Shown here: positions 55,340 to 64,000 of the stretch, one piece after another
Numbering within the stretch: position 1 is the stretch's first letter
Layout: every line of letters starts with the position of its first letter
Source of the DNA: Erwinia tracheiphila
GTDB taxonomy: Bacteria; Pseudomonadota; Gammaproteobacteria; Enterobacterales; Enterobacteriaceae
Length of the DNA: 64,000 nt
Direction: 5' to 3'
NCBI RefSeq assembly: GCF_021365465.1
Contig: NZ_CP089932.1
Span: 930,001 to 994,000 of the forward strand
The notes under the pieces: model-generated
What the model saw: the letters and a program-made list of their open reading frames with translations, nothing else
What the model was told of the DNA's origin: nothing
The model's database searches: none
Position numbers and translations under genes: made by a program

Positions 55340-57985
55340 TCACACTTTATCGTTTGGATTAAGGGCCTCTGTCAACCGTTGTTGTATCACACCACATAAT
55401 TCTGGACTCAGTGCATGCCGCTCACTGTCGGCGAGAATAAACAAATCTTCCACACGTTCACCGATAGTACTGATACGTGCACCGTGTAGTGAAACCCCCA
55501 GATCGGCAAAAACTTCGCCAACCCGCGCCAGCAGTCCGGGTTGATCCAGTGCGATTAGTTCCATGTAGGTGCGGTTGTCGGCATGAGTGGGCAGAAACTT
55601 GGTTTCAGTTTCCACACTGAAATGTTTTAGCCGGGCAGACTGACGGCGCGTTCTGGGAGGCTGCCAGTGCGTCCGGGCAATAGCTTGTTCCAGCGCATTG
55701 CTGATCATCCTGTGGCGATCGCTTGCCAGAGGGCTGCCATCCGGCTCCAGCACGATAAAGGTGTCCATCGCCATACCGTCGCGACTGGTAAAAATCTGTG
55801 CGTCATGCACGCTGAGATTGCGGCGATCCAGTTCTCCGGCCACGGTAGCGAAAAGATAGGGACGATCCGGGCTCCAGATAAAAATTTCGGTGCCGCCTCG
55901 CATAGCTTGCGGACTGACCAGTACCAGCGGTTCCTTAAGATTATGATTCATCAGATGGCGGGCGTGCCATGCCAGTTGGTTTGGCGTATGTCGCAGGAAA
56001 TAATCAGCCCGGCAGCGTCGCCAGATAGTATGCAGCGCCTGCTCATCGATATTATCCATACGCAACAGCGCCAGCGCCTGTAGTCGATGATGTCGAATAC
56101 GTTCGCGCAAATCCGGACTGTTTTCCATACCGTGCCGGAGCTGCTTTTCCGTGGCAAAAAACAGTTCGTGCAGCAGGCTTTGTTTCCAGCTGTTCCACAG
56201 GGTTTCATTGGTCGCGCAGATATCGGCAACCGTCAGGCAGACCAGATAACGTAGCTGATTTTCGTTGTGCATCACCTCAGCAAATTGTTGAATCTCGGTT
56301 GGATCCTGAATATCGCGCCGCTGCGCGGTGACCGACATTAACAGATGGTGGCGCACCAGCCAGGAAACCAGCTGTGCCTCGCGAGAATTCAGTCCGTGAA
56401 GCCCGGCAAATTCCAGCGCGTCTTCTGCCCCCAAAATCGAGTGATCGCCGCCACGTCCTTTCGCAATGTCGTGGAACAGTCCTGCCATGAGGAGCAGTTC
56501 GGGCTGCGGTAGCCTTGGCCAAATTTCCACGCAGATGGGGTGGTGCGGGCGGGTTTTCTCGTCGGCAAAACTTTCCAGCTTCTGTAATACGCGAATAGTG
56601 TGCTCATCAACGGTGTAGACATGGAAAAGATCGAACTGCATCTGACCAACGATATTGCCCCATTGAGGCATATAGGCCCACAACACGCTGTGGCGATGCA
56701 TGGGAACCAGTGCTCTGCTTACCGCACCAGGGTGGCGTAAAATCGCGAGAAACAGTTTGCGGGCTTCGGGGATGTAACAAAGCGGTTGCTGGAGATGACG
56801 GCGGGCGTAGCGCAATTGACGCAAGGTTGTGGAGTAAATTCCTGTGATGGTTGGCATGCGCACCATGGTGTGAAACATGCGCATAATGGCTTCCGGCTGG
56901 CGGGTAAACAGCGTTTCATCAATAAGGTCTATCAATTTACCGCGCAGCTGGAATTCGTCATCAATAGCACGGGTTTTTTCATCTTCTTCCAGTGCAAGAA
57001 TGGCTTCGTCGAACAGTTGCAGAAGCATTTGATTCAGTTCGCTGATACGTCCAGTAACGCGATAAAAATCCTTCATCATCCGCTCAACTGATTCATTACC
57101 TTCACCCTGATAGTTGAGGCGTTGAGCAACATTTAACTGGCGATCGAACAACAGCCGGTTGTCGTAACGCGGTAACGTCAGGTGCAATGCGAAGCGAATA
57201 CGCCAGAGAAAATGCTGACATTCATTTAGCTCGTTACGTTCAGCTTTGGTCAGAAAGCCGAAGCCCACCATTTCATCAAGTGAGGTCGCACCAAAATGGC
57301 GGCGTGCTACCCACAGCAGCGTGTGAATATCACGCAACCCTCCCGGACTGCTTTTGATATCTGGCTCAAGATTGTAGCTGGTGCCGTGATAGCGTTGGTG
57401 ACGCTCCTGCTGTTCGGCAATCTTGGCGGCAAAGAAACGATCCGATGGCCAGAAACCATCACTGAACACGTTTTTTTGCATTTCAAGAAACAGTGTGACG
57501 TCGCCAGCCAGTATACGTGACTCAATCAGATTGGTGGCAATGGTCAGATCCGACAGTCCTTCCAGCAGGCATTCTTCCAGCGTACGGACGCTGTGACCCA
57601 CTTCCAGTTTCAGATCCCACATTAATGTCAGTAGATCGCTGGTACGCTGGGCATCTTCCGCAGAAAGGGGGGCGCGGCTGAGGATTAATACGTCGATATC
57701 AGACAAAGGATGCAGCTCACCCCGGCCATAGCCACCAACGGCAACTAATGCAATATCTTCCTGATCTGGAAAATCATAAAAGCGCCACAGGTGCTGCAGT
57801 AGGTGATCGATAAACCGCGTTCGGGCGTGAATCAATTTCTCGACGTCAACACCCTGGTCAAACGCGCTGGCCAGCTGCTGCCGGAAATGTTCCAGGCGTT
57901 GCCTGAGTGCGTCGCACGTGAACTCACTGTCATCCCAGTTTGCAGCCGAGTCTGCCAGCCCGTAATGTTTCAATATCTCTGTCAC
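55340..57985 (-). CDS. glnD: PII uridylyltransferase / uridylyl-removing enzyme
   Basis: GlnD senses glutamine and modifies PII proteins, thereby setting nitrogen control. Domains: nucleotidyltransferase ([20 protein letters not shown], with the GG...DxD motif), HD hydrolase ([20 protein letters not shown]), and two C-terminal ACT domains ([20 protein letters not shown]). 881 residues; E. coli has 890, the N-terminus being shorter and different here. Frame intact. It is followed by dapD. Confidence 0.97.
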   Translation of the reverse strand: MTEILKHYGLADSAANWDDSEFTCDALRQRLEHFRQQLASAFDQGVDVEKLIHARTRFIDHLLQHLWRFYDFPDQEDIALVAVGGYGRGELHPLSDIDVLILSRAPLSAEDAQRTSDLLTLMWDLKLEVGHSVRTLEECLLEGLSDLTIATNLIESRILAGDVTLFLEMQKNVFSDGFWPSDRFFAAKIAEQQERHQRYHGTSYNLEPDIKSSPGGLRDIHTLLWVARRHFGATSLDEMVGFGFLTKAERNELNECQHFLWRIRFALHLTLPRYDNRLLFDRQLNVAQRLNYQGEGNESVERMMKDFYRVTGRISELNQMLLQLFDEAILALEEDEKTRAIDDEFQLRGKLIDLIDETLFTRQPEAIMRMFHTMVRMPTITGIYSTTLRQLRYARRHLQQPLCYIPEARKLFLAILRHPGAVSRALVPMHRHSVLWAYMPQWGNIVGQMQFDLFHVYTVDEHTIRVLQKLESFADEKTRPHHPICVEIWPRLPQPELLLMAGLFHDIAKGRGGDHSILGAEDALEFAGLHGLNSREAQLVSWLVRHHLLMSVTAQRRDIQDPTEIQQFAEVMHNENQLRYLVCLTVADICATNETLWNSWKQSLLHELFFATEKQLRHGMENSPDLRERIRHHRLQALALLRMDNIDEQALHTIWRRCRADYFLRHTPNQLAWHARHLMNHNLKEPLVLVSPQAMRGGTEIFIWSPDRPYLFATVAGELDRRNLSVHDAQIFTSRDGMAMDTFIVLEPDGSPLASDRHRMISNALEQAIARTHWQPPRTRRQSARLKHFSVETETKFLPTHADNRTYMELIALDQPGLLARVGEVFADLGVSLHGARISTIGERVEDLFILADSERHALSPELCGVIQQRLTEALNPNDKV

Positions 57986-58182
57986 GCCGCTACTCCAGAT
58001 TTTGCTCCGCCAGCCCGAAGCGTGGGGGGTTTTGAGGACAATAGCGCCAGAACACAGTCAAAATCAAACGGCGCTGCCAGAGCAAAGCGGCAGACGGTGG
58101 GAGAAAGTCGGCGACTGAGCGGAAAGAAATATCAGGAACGCGCCGGGTGTACCGATGCGTTCCTGAGGTGTTTTAAAAGTGA

Positions 58183-58977
58183 CTAGACTGCGTGGGTCAG
58201 TATCGCCGAAATTGTATCATCTTTTCGCAACGTCATGATTTCACATCCATTTTCAGTTACCACTATAGTGTGCTCATATTGTGCAGAAAGGCTGCGGTCT
58301 TTCGTTTTCACCGTCCAGCCATCTTTCATACTGCGAATGCGGTAGTCGCCAGCATTGACCATCGGCTCTATAGTGAAGGCCATTCCAGCCTGTAATACCA
58401 CACCGCCGTCATCGGCATCGTAATGCAGGACCTGCGGTTCTTCATGGAAACCTTTACCAATGCCGTGGCCGCAATATTCACGTACCACGGAGAAGTCCTG
58501 TGCTTCCACAAACTGCTGAATTTCGCGCCCGATGGTGCGCAGGCGAATGCCTGGCTTAACCATGCGCAAGGCCAGATAAAGACTCTCCTGAGTCACACGG
58601 CACAGACGTTCACCCTGAATAGTTGGCTTACCCACAAAGTACATTTTCGAGGTATCGCCATGGTATTCATTTTTAATGACGGTAACGTCAATATTGACGA
58701 TATCACCCTCTTTCAAAATTTTGTCATCGCTGGGGATGCCGTGGCAAACCACTTCATTCACTGAGATGCAAACTGACTTTGGAAAGCCGTGATAGCCCAG
58801 ACTTGCCGAAATCGCTTTTTGGGTATTAACAATATAATCGTGACAGAGACGATCCAGTTCACCTGTACTGATGCCGGGTCTTACGTGTTCTTCGATCATT
58901 TCCAGCACTTCAGCTGCCAGGCGGCCGGCGACGCGCATTTTTTCAATTTCTTCGGGAGTTTTAATTGTAATTGCCAT
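58183..58977 (-). CDS. map: Methionine aminopeptidase
   Basis: Map removes the starting methionine from new proteins and is essential. Metal ligands are in NIDVTVIKNEYHGDTSKMYF (two Asp), CGHGIGKGFHEEP (His), FTIEPMVN (Glu) and YEHTIVV (Glu). 264 residues as in E. coli. Divergent to rpsB, as in E. coli. Confidence 0.98.
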   Translation of the reverse strand: MAITIKTPEEIEKMRVAGRLAAEVLEMIEEHVRPGISTGELDRLCHDYIVNTQKAISASLGYHGFPKSVCISVNEVVCHGIPSDDKILKEGDIVNIDVTVIKNEYHGDTSKMYFVGKPTIQGERLCRVTQESLYLALRMVKPGIRLRTIGREIQQFVEAQDFSVVREYCGHGIGKGFHEEPQVLHYDADDGGVVLQAGMAFTIEPMVNAGDYRIRSMKDGWTVKTKDRSLSAQYEHTIVVTENGCEIMTLRKDDTISAILTHAV

Positions 58978-59122
58978 TGATTGAGTCCGCTGCTGACGAT
59001 TATTTCGACAATAATGAAAGGGAGTGTGGCAATGTTATCAGCCTACTATGCAGCTGCCAATTAGCGTTTATGATAGTGGCGCGATGGTGAACAAACATTA
59101 GCTTCATGCCGTGCTTTTATGG

Positions 59123-59128
59123 TATAAA
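59123..59128 (+). promoter_or_regulatory. Candidate -10 of the rpsB promoter
   Basis: TATAAA followed by a GC-rich discriminator (ACGCGCCG) is the kind of promoter expected for a stringently controlled ribosomal-protein gene. It would give a leader of about 185 nt, which contains the tandem repeat at 59151. The -35 is unclear. Confidence 0.45.
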
Positions 59129-59150
59129 ACGCGCCGACGATTCTCTGTAT

Positions 59151-59188
59151 CGGAAGTTTCACAGGGAAACGGAAGTTTCACAGGGAAA
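59151..59188 (+). repeat. 19-bp tandem duplication in the rpsB leader
   Basis: CGGAAGTTTCACAGGGAAA occurs twice in perfect direct tandem, about 20 bases after the presumed transcription start. The rpsB leader of enterobacteria carries the site for S2 autoregulation, so a duplication here could change folding of the leader RNA. Confidence 0.9.
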
Positions 59189-59249
59189 CGCATAAAATCT
59201 CCCGTGTAAATAACACACATGTATCGACACATACGCCGGGGTGCCTTGA

Positions 59250-60044
<795 letters not shown>

Positions 60045-60204
60045 GGATTGCTCCCCTGAGCGCCCTTATACCTGTTGTCTGTGAAATTACAGTGTTGATG
60101 TGTCTGACCATCTGACTTACGCGGGTAGGTTTTATGAGTCTGAATAACATCAGTGTGTCGCTGTTGTTTCGAAGGTGATGGGTAGCGATCAGATTAAGAT
60201 CTGT

Positions 60205-60234
60205 AAGGGGCCTGAACGGCCCCTTTATTTTTTC
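60205..60234 (+). terminator. Terminator/attenuator between rpsB and tsf
   Basis: AAGGGGCC and GGCCCCTT pair with a 5-base loop followed by TATTTTTT. In E. coli a partial terminator stands at the same place and lowers tsf relative to rpsB. Confidence 0.85.
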
Positions 60235-60352
60235 GAGTCTGCTTTGCCGCCTGTAACAAGGGGTGGGGCAGAATAATTTTTCCCGAGACCAGGCATTTGT
60301 TGCGCAGGCTAAAACCACCGCGAACAGATGCGAGCTAACCGAGGATAAGAGA

Positions 60353-61204
60353 ATGGCTGATATTACTGCTGCTCTGGTAAAAGAACTGCGTGAGCGCACC
60401 GGCGCGGGCATGATGGATTGTAAAAAGGCACTGACTGAAGCCAGCGGCGATATTGAGCTGGCAATTGAAAACATGCGTAAGTCAGGCGCAATCAAGGCGG
60501 CTAAAAAAGCAGGTAACGTTGCTGCTGACGGCGTGATAAAAACGAAGATCGAAGGCAACTACGGCGTGATCCTCGAAGTAAACTGCCAGACTGACTTTGT
60601 TGCTAAAGACGGCGGTTTCCAGGCCTTTGCTGATAAAGTGCTGAACGCGGCTATGGCGGGTAAAATTACTGATGTTGAAGTGCTGAAAGCACAGTTCGAA
60701 GAAGAACGTGTTGCGCTGGTTGCGAAAATCGGTGAAAATATTAATATCCGTCGCGTTTCCTCTCTGGAAGGTGACGTGCTGGGTAGCTATCTGCACGGCG
60801 CACGCATCGGCGTGCTGATTTCTGCTAAAAATGCAGACGAAGAACTGGTTAAGCAGATTGCCATGCACGTTGCAGCAAGCAAGCCAGAATTTGTTAAGCC
60901 AGAAGATGTGTCTGCTGACGTGGTTGAGAAAGAGTACCAGGTTCAGCTGGATATCGCCATGCAGTCTGGCAAGCCAAAAGAAATCGCTGAGAAAATGGTT
61001 GAAGGCCGCATGAAGAAATTCACCGGCGAGGTCTCTCTGACCGGTCAGGCTTTCGTTATCGATCCAGGCAAAACCGTGGGTCAGGTTCTGAAAGAGAAGA
61101 ATGCTGATGTTATCAACTTCATCCGCTTTGAAGTGGGTGAAGGTATTGAGAAAGCTGAAACTGATTTCGCGGCCGAAGTGGCGGCGATGTCTAAGCAGTC
61201 TTAA
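60353..61204 (+). CDS. tsf: Elongation factor Ts
   Basis: EF-Ts exchanges GDP for GTP on EF-Tu. The ATG at 60353 ([20 protein letters not shown]) gives 283 residues as in E. coli. Signatures: [16 protein letters not shown], and [11 protein letters not shown], whose Asp-Phe displace Mg in EF-Tu. Followed by a strong terminator. Confidence 0.99.
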   Translation: MADITAALVKELRERTGAGMMDCKKALTEASGDIELAIENMRKSGAIKAAKKAGNVAADGVIKTKIEGNYGVILEVNCQTDFVAKDGGFQAFADKVLNAAMAGKITDVEVLKAQFEEERVALVAKIGENINIRRVSSLEGDVLGSYLHGARIGVLISAKNADEELVKQIAMHVAASKPEFVKPEDVSADVVEKEYQVQLDIAMQSGKPKEIAEKMVEGRMKKFTGEVSLTGQAFVIDPGKTVGQVLKEKNADVINFIRFEVGEGIEKAETDFAAEVAAMSKQS

Positions 61205-61211
61205 TTGCCTG

Positions 61212-61242
61212 AAAAGAACCGCCAACCGGCGGTTCTTTTTTC
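61212..61242 (+). terminator. Terminator of tsf
   Basis: AAAAGAACCGCC and GGCGGTTCTTTT pair with a 4-base loop, followed by more T; begins 8 bases after the tsf stop. Confidence 0.95.
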
Positions 61243-61357
61243 CCTGCTTTTCGGCAGCGCATTTTCAGCCTCATCCCAATAGTATTTTATTGGTGCTAAT
61301 AGGATGATTGGTGAGATGTAACGCTCCACTTCAATAAATATCTTCCAGGAAAAAACC

Positions 61358-62083
61358 ATGGCGACCAATGCAAAACCTGTATATCAACGTATCCTGCTGA
61401 AACTAAGTGGCGAAGCACTGCAAGGTGCAGAAGGCTTTGGTATTGATGCCAGTGTGCTGGACCGTATGGCTCAGGAAGTTAAAGAGCTGGTAGAGCTGGG
61501 CATTCAGGTGGGCGTGGTCATCGGCGGCGGAAACTTATTTCGTGGGGCTGGCCTGGCACAGGCTGGAATGAATCGGGTTGTTGGCGATCACATGGGGATG
61601 CTGGCGACCGTGATGAACGGTCTGGCGATGCGTGATGCACTGCATCGTGCCTACGTTAACGCGCGTCTGATGTCTGCCATTCCATTGAATGGTGTTTGTG
61701 ACAATTACAGCTGGGCAGAAGCCATTAGCCTGCTGCGAAACAATCGTGTGGTCATTTTCTCCGCCGGAACGGGTAATCCCTTCTTCACCACGGATTCAGC
61801 GGCCTGCCTGCGTGGCATTGAGATTGAAGCCGATGTTGTGCTGAAAGCAACCAAGGTAGACGGCGTTTATTCTGCTGATCCGGTAAAAAATCCAGATGCC
61901 GCTCTATTCGAAAAAATCAGCTATGCTGACGTGCTGGAAAAAGAGCTGAAGGTCATGGATCTGGCTGCATTCACCTTGGCTCGCGATCATAAACTGCCCA
62001 TTCGCGTGTTCAATATGAACAAGCCGGGGGCGCTGCGTCGTGTGGTTATGGGCGAAAAAGAAGGTACGCTGATTACGCAATAA
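61358..62083 (+). CDS. pyrH: Uridylate kinase
   Basis: PyrH phosphorylates UMP to UDP and is regulated by GTP and UTP. It belongs to the amino-acid-kinase fold: [24 protein letters not shown], and the active-site Asp/Thr in [20 protein letters not shown] [17 protein letters not shown]. 241 residues. Ends [10 protein letters not shown]. In the conserved order tsf-pyrH-frr. Confidence 0.99.
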   Translation: MATNAKPVYQRILLKLSGEALQGAEGFGIDASVLDRMAQEVKELVELGIQVGVVIGGGNLFRGAGLAQAGMNRVVGDHMGMLATVMNGLAMRDALHRAYVNARLMSAIPLNGVCDNYSWAEAISLLRNNRVVIFSAGTGNPFFTTDSAACLRGIEIEADVVLKATKVDGVYSADPVKNPDAALFEKISYADVLEKELKVMDLAAFTLARDHKLPIRVFNMNKPGALRRVVMGEKEGTLITQ

Positions 62084-62217
62084 TATCTGTCAGCGGATAA
62101 AATAAGGTATATTCTGCTTTCGTGGTGCTTAAGGTGCTACAGAATCATAACGATGACTATGTTGCGGCAGGTTTATTATTTGGCCTGATAAAGCAACCAG
62201 AATTCAAGGGTTTCAAC

Positions 62218-62775
62218 GTGATTAACGAAATCAAAAAAGATGCAGAAACGCGCATGGATAAATGTGTGGAAGCATTCAAAAACAATATCAGCAAAATTCG
62301 CACGGGCCGTGCATCTCCCAGCATTCTTGACGGTATTGTGGTGGAATATTATGGTGCCCCCACGCCGTTGCGCCAGCTGGCAAGCGTGACGGTAGAAGAC
62401 TCACGCACTCTGAAAGTAAACGTCTTTGACCGTTCAGTCAGCGCCGCTGTGGAAAAAGCGATCATGGCCTCCGATCTGGGTTTAAATCCCAGCTCGGCGG
62501 GTAGTGACATCCGTGTGCCCTTGCCGGCACTGACGGAAGAGCGTCGTAAGGATTTGATTAAAATTGTTCGGGGTGAAGCAGAACAGGGACGTGTCTCGGT
62601 GCGTAACGTTCGTCGCGACGCTAACGACAAGGTTAAAGTGTTGCTGAAAGATAAAGAGATCAGCGAAGACGAAGAGCGTCGTTCTCAGGATTATATTCAG
62701 AAAATGACCGACATCTGCATCAAAAAAGTGGATGCTGCACTGGCAGAAAAAGAAGCAGAACTGATGGAGTTCTGA
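62218..62775 (+). CDS. frr: Ribosome recycling factor
   Basis: Frr with EF-G splits ribosomes after termination. GTG at 62218 is chosen as start ([20 protein letters not shown]): AAGGG lies seven bases before it and it gives 185 residues, the family length; the open frame begins 96 bases earlier without family similarity. Conserved: [40 protein letters not shown], and ends KEAELMEF. E. coli frr starts with ATG, so the GTG start may be weaker. Confidence 0.97.
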   Translation: MINEIKKDAETRMDKCVEAFKNNISKIRTGRASPSILDGIVVEYYGAPTPLRQLASVTVEDSRTLKVNVFDRSVSAAVEKAIMASDLGLNPSSAGSDIRVPLPALTEERRKDLIKIVRGEAEQGRVSVRNVRRDANDKVKVLLKDKEISEDEERRSQDYIQKMTDICIKKVDAALAEKEAELMEF

Positions 62776-62906
62776 GTCGTTGATGCTGTGCTGAAACGCT
62801 GTACAGATTACCGTTCGTGTGGGTGGACAGTCTTGCGGCGTTTTCTTTTTGGCCTGTCCGGTTACCTGGACAGACCGTTTAACCGACTATTCCACTGAGC
62901 ACTTTC

Positions 62907-64000
62907 ATGAAGCAATTAACCATCCTTGGCTCCACCGGCTCAATTGGAACCAGTACGCTGGCTGTGATTGCGGATAACCCTCATCGTTTTGCCGTTAAGG
63001 CACTGGTGGCAGGTCACAACGTTGAACTTATGGCTGAACAATGCCTCACTTTCCGTCCTGCATGGGCCGCTATGGCGGATGAAACCTCTGCGTCGGCCCT
63101 GCGCATCCAACTGAAAAGTCTGAATGTGGCAACAGAAGTGCTAAGTGGTGAGCAGGCTGCCTGTGAACTCGCCGCTCTTGATGACGTGGATCAGGTCATG
63201 GCCGCGATTGTCGGCGCGGCAGGATTACTGCCCACGCTTGCTGCGATCCGGGCGGGCAAACAGGTTCTGCTGGCGAATAAAGAATCACTTGTTACTTGTG
63301 GCCAGCTTTTTATGCAGGCGATAAGTGAGTCAAAAGCGCAGTTGCTGCCGGTCGACAGTGAACACAACGCCATTTTTCAGAGTTTGCCCGCTTCCCTTCA
63401 GCAACAGTTAGGATACGCTTCTCTTGAAGGTCATGGCATTGAAAGCATTATCCTGACAGGGTCCGGTGGTCCTTTTTGTGACGCGCCGCTGGCCGATTTG
63501 GTGCATATGACGCCGTCTCAGGCCTGCGCTCATCCGAACTGGTCGATGGGGAAAAAAATCTCTGTCGATTCAGCCACTATGATGAATAAAGGTCTGGAAT
63601 ATATCGAAGCCCGCTGGCTGTTTAATGCAACCGATGATCAGATGGAAGTGATTCTGCATCCACAGTCAATTATCCATTCGATGGTAAGGTATCGCGATGG
63701 CAGTGTGCTTGCACAACTGGGTTCGCCGGATATGCGTACGCCGATTGCCCATGTAATGGGGTGGCCTCAACGCGTTCATTCTGGTGCGAAAACACTGGAT
63801 TTTGCCCGCATGGGTGAAATGACCTTTTCCAGTCCTGATTATGCGCGTTATCCGTGCCTGAAACTTGCTATTGATGCCTGTAAAGCGGGCCAGGCCTCCA
63901 CCACTGCGTTGAATGCTGCTAATGAAATTGCTGTGGCTGCCTTTTTGCGTTCGCAAATTCGTTTCACGGATATTGCGATGATCAATTCCAGCGTTCTGGA
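62907..64000 (+). CDS. dxr: 1-deoxy-D-xylulose 5-phosphate reductoisomerase, cut by window end
   Basis: Dxr (IspC) catalyses the second step of the MEP isoprenoid pathway. The start [20 protein letters not shown] is the NADPH-binding N-terminus (GSTGSIG). The metal-binding residues are in [11 protein letters not shown], the substrate loop in TGSGGPF and [20 protein letters not shown]. About 364 of 398 codons are in the window; the C-terminal domain runs off the end. Frame intact so far. It is the fosmidomycin target. Confidence 0.98.
   Translation, partial: MKQLTILGSTGSIGTSTLAVIADNPHRFAVKALVAGHNVELMAEQCLTFRPAWAAMADETSASALRIQLKSLNVATEVLSGEQAACELAALDDVDQVMAAIVGAAGLLPTLAAIRAGKQVLLANKESLVTCGQLFMQAISESKAQLLPVDSEHNAIFQSLPASLQQQLGYASLEGHGIESIILTGSGGPFCDAPLADLVHMTPSQACAHPNWSMGKKISVDSATMMNKGLEYIEARWLFNATDDQMEVILHPQSIIHSMVRYRDGSVLAQLGSPDMRTPIAHVMGWPQRVHSGAKTLDFARMGEMTFSSPDYARYPCLKLAIDACKAGQASTTALNAANEIAVAAFLRSQIRFTDIAMINSSVL

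Overview
The window is a chromosomal segment of a member of the Enterobacterales, most likely the Erwiniaceae (Erwinia lineage). From about 8 kb onward the gene order follows the region of the Escherichia coli map that runs from acnB to dxr: acnB, speDE, yacC, cueO, hpt, can, yadGH, panDCB, folK, pcnB, gluQ, dksA, sfsA, thpR, hrpB, mrcB, fhuCDB, hemL, clcA, erpA, mtn, dgt, degP, cdaR, yaeH, dapD, glnD, map, rpsB, tsf, pyrH, frr, dxr. A type III effector/chaperone pair of the HopA1/ShcA type points to a plant-associated bacterium. The many insertion sequences, IS remnants and fresh-looking pseudogenes suggest a host-restricted, decaying genome of the Erwinia tracheiphila kind. That species name is inference, not something the sequence proves.

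Layout. 1-8 kb is an accessory island of mobile debris: a TnpB 3' end, a decayed IS5-family element, a serine-recombinase fragment, a Tn3-type terminal inverted repeat, the shcA-hopA1 operon with a candidate HrpL promoter, a truncated IS605-type element and an ISL3-family remnant. 8-10.8 kb is acnB with its promoter and terminator. 10.8-16.3 kb is a second variable zone: a three-repeat degenerate type I-F CRISPR-like array without cas genes, an unknown secreted protein, an IS1-family element, and two divergent decayed sugar-acid catabolic gene sets (SDR, YhcH-like and iron alcohol dehydrogenase on minus; DUF1537 kinase/PdxA2 chimera and an intact-looking DeoR regulator on plus). 16.2-18.4 kb is speD, split by an ISL3-family element with a perfect 8-bp target duplication. 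18.4-27 kb is speE, yacC, cueO, an IS91-family element where E. coli has gcd, hpt, can and yadGH. 27-45.4 kb runs from panD (preceded by an IS200-type element) to hemL and is mostly intact, except that fhuA is absent and fhuC is frameshifted in a run of nine G. 45.5-48 kb contains a collapsed clcA, intact erpA and a decayed btuF. 48-64 kb is a well preserved housekeeping block from mtn to dxr (cut by the window end).

Functions that work together: panB-panC-panD make pantothenate and share a block with folK and pcnB. fhuC-D-B would import ferric hydroxamates under Fur control, but the ATPase gene is broken as read and no receptor gene is next to it. speD-speE would make spermidine, but speD is interrupted. 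rpsB-tsf-pyrH-frr-dxr is the conserved translation/UMP kinase/isoprenoid block. shcA-hopA1 would supply one effector to a type III secretion system encoded elsewhere.

Two small direct duplications (18 bp inside hpt, 19 bp in the rpsB leader) and several single-base homopolymer changes (fhuC, IS1 insA/insB, the ORF upstream of the IS91 transposase, the yhcH-like gene) recur. Part of these could be assembly errors; read data would separate error from biology.
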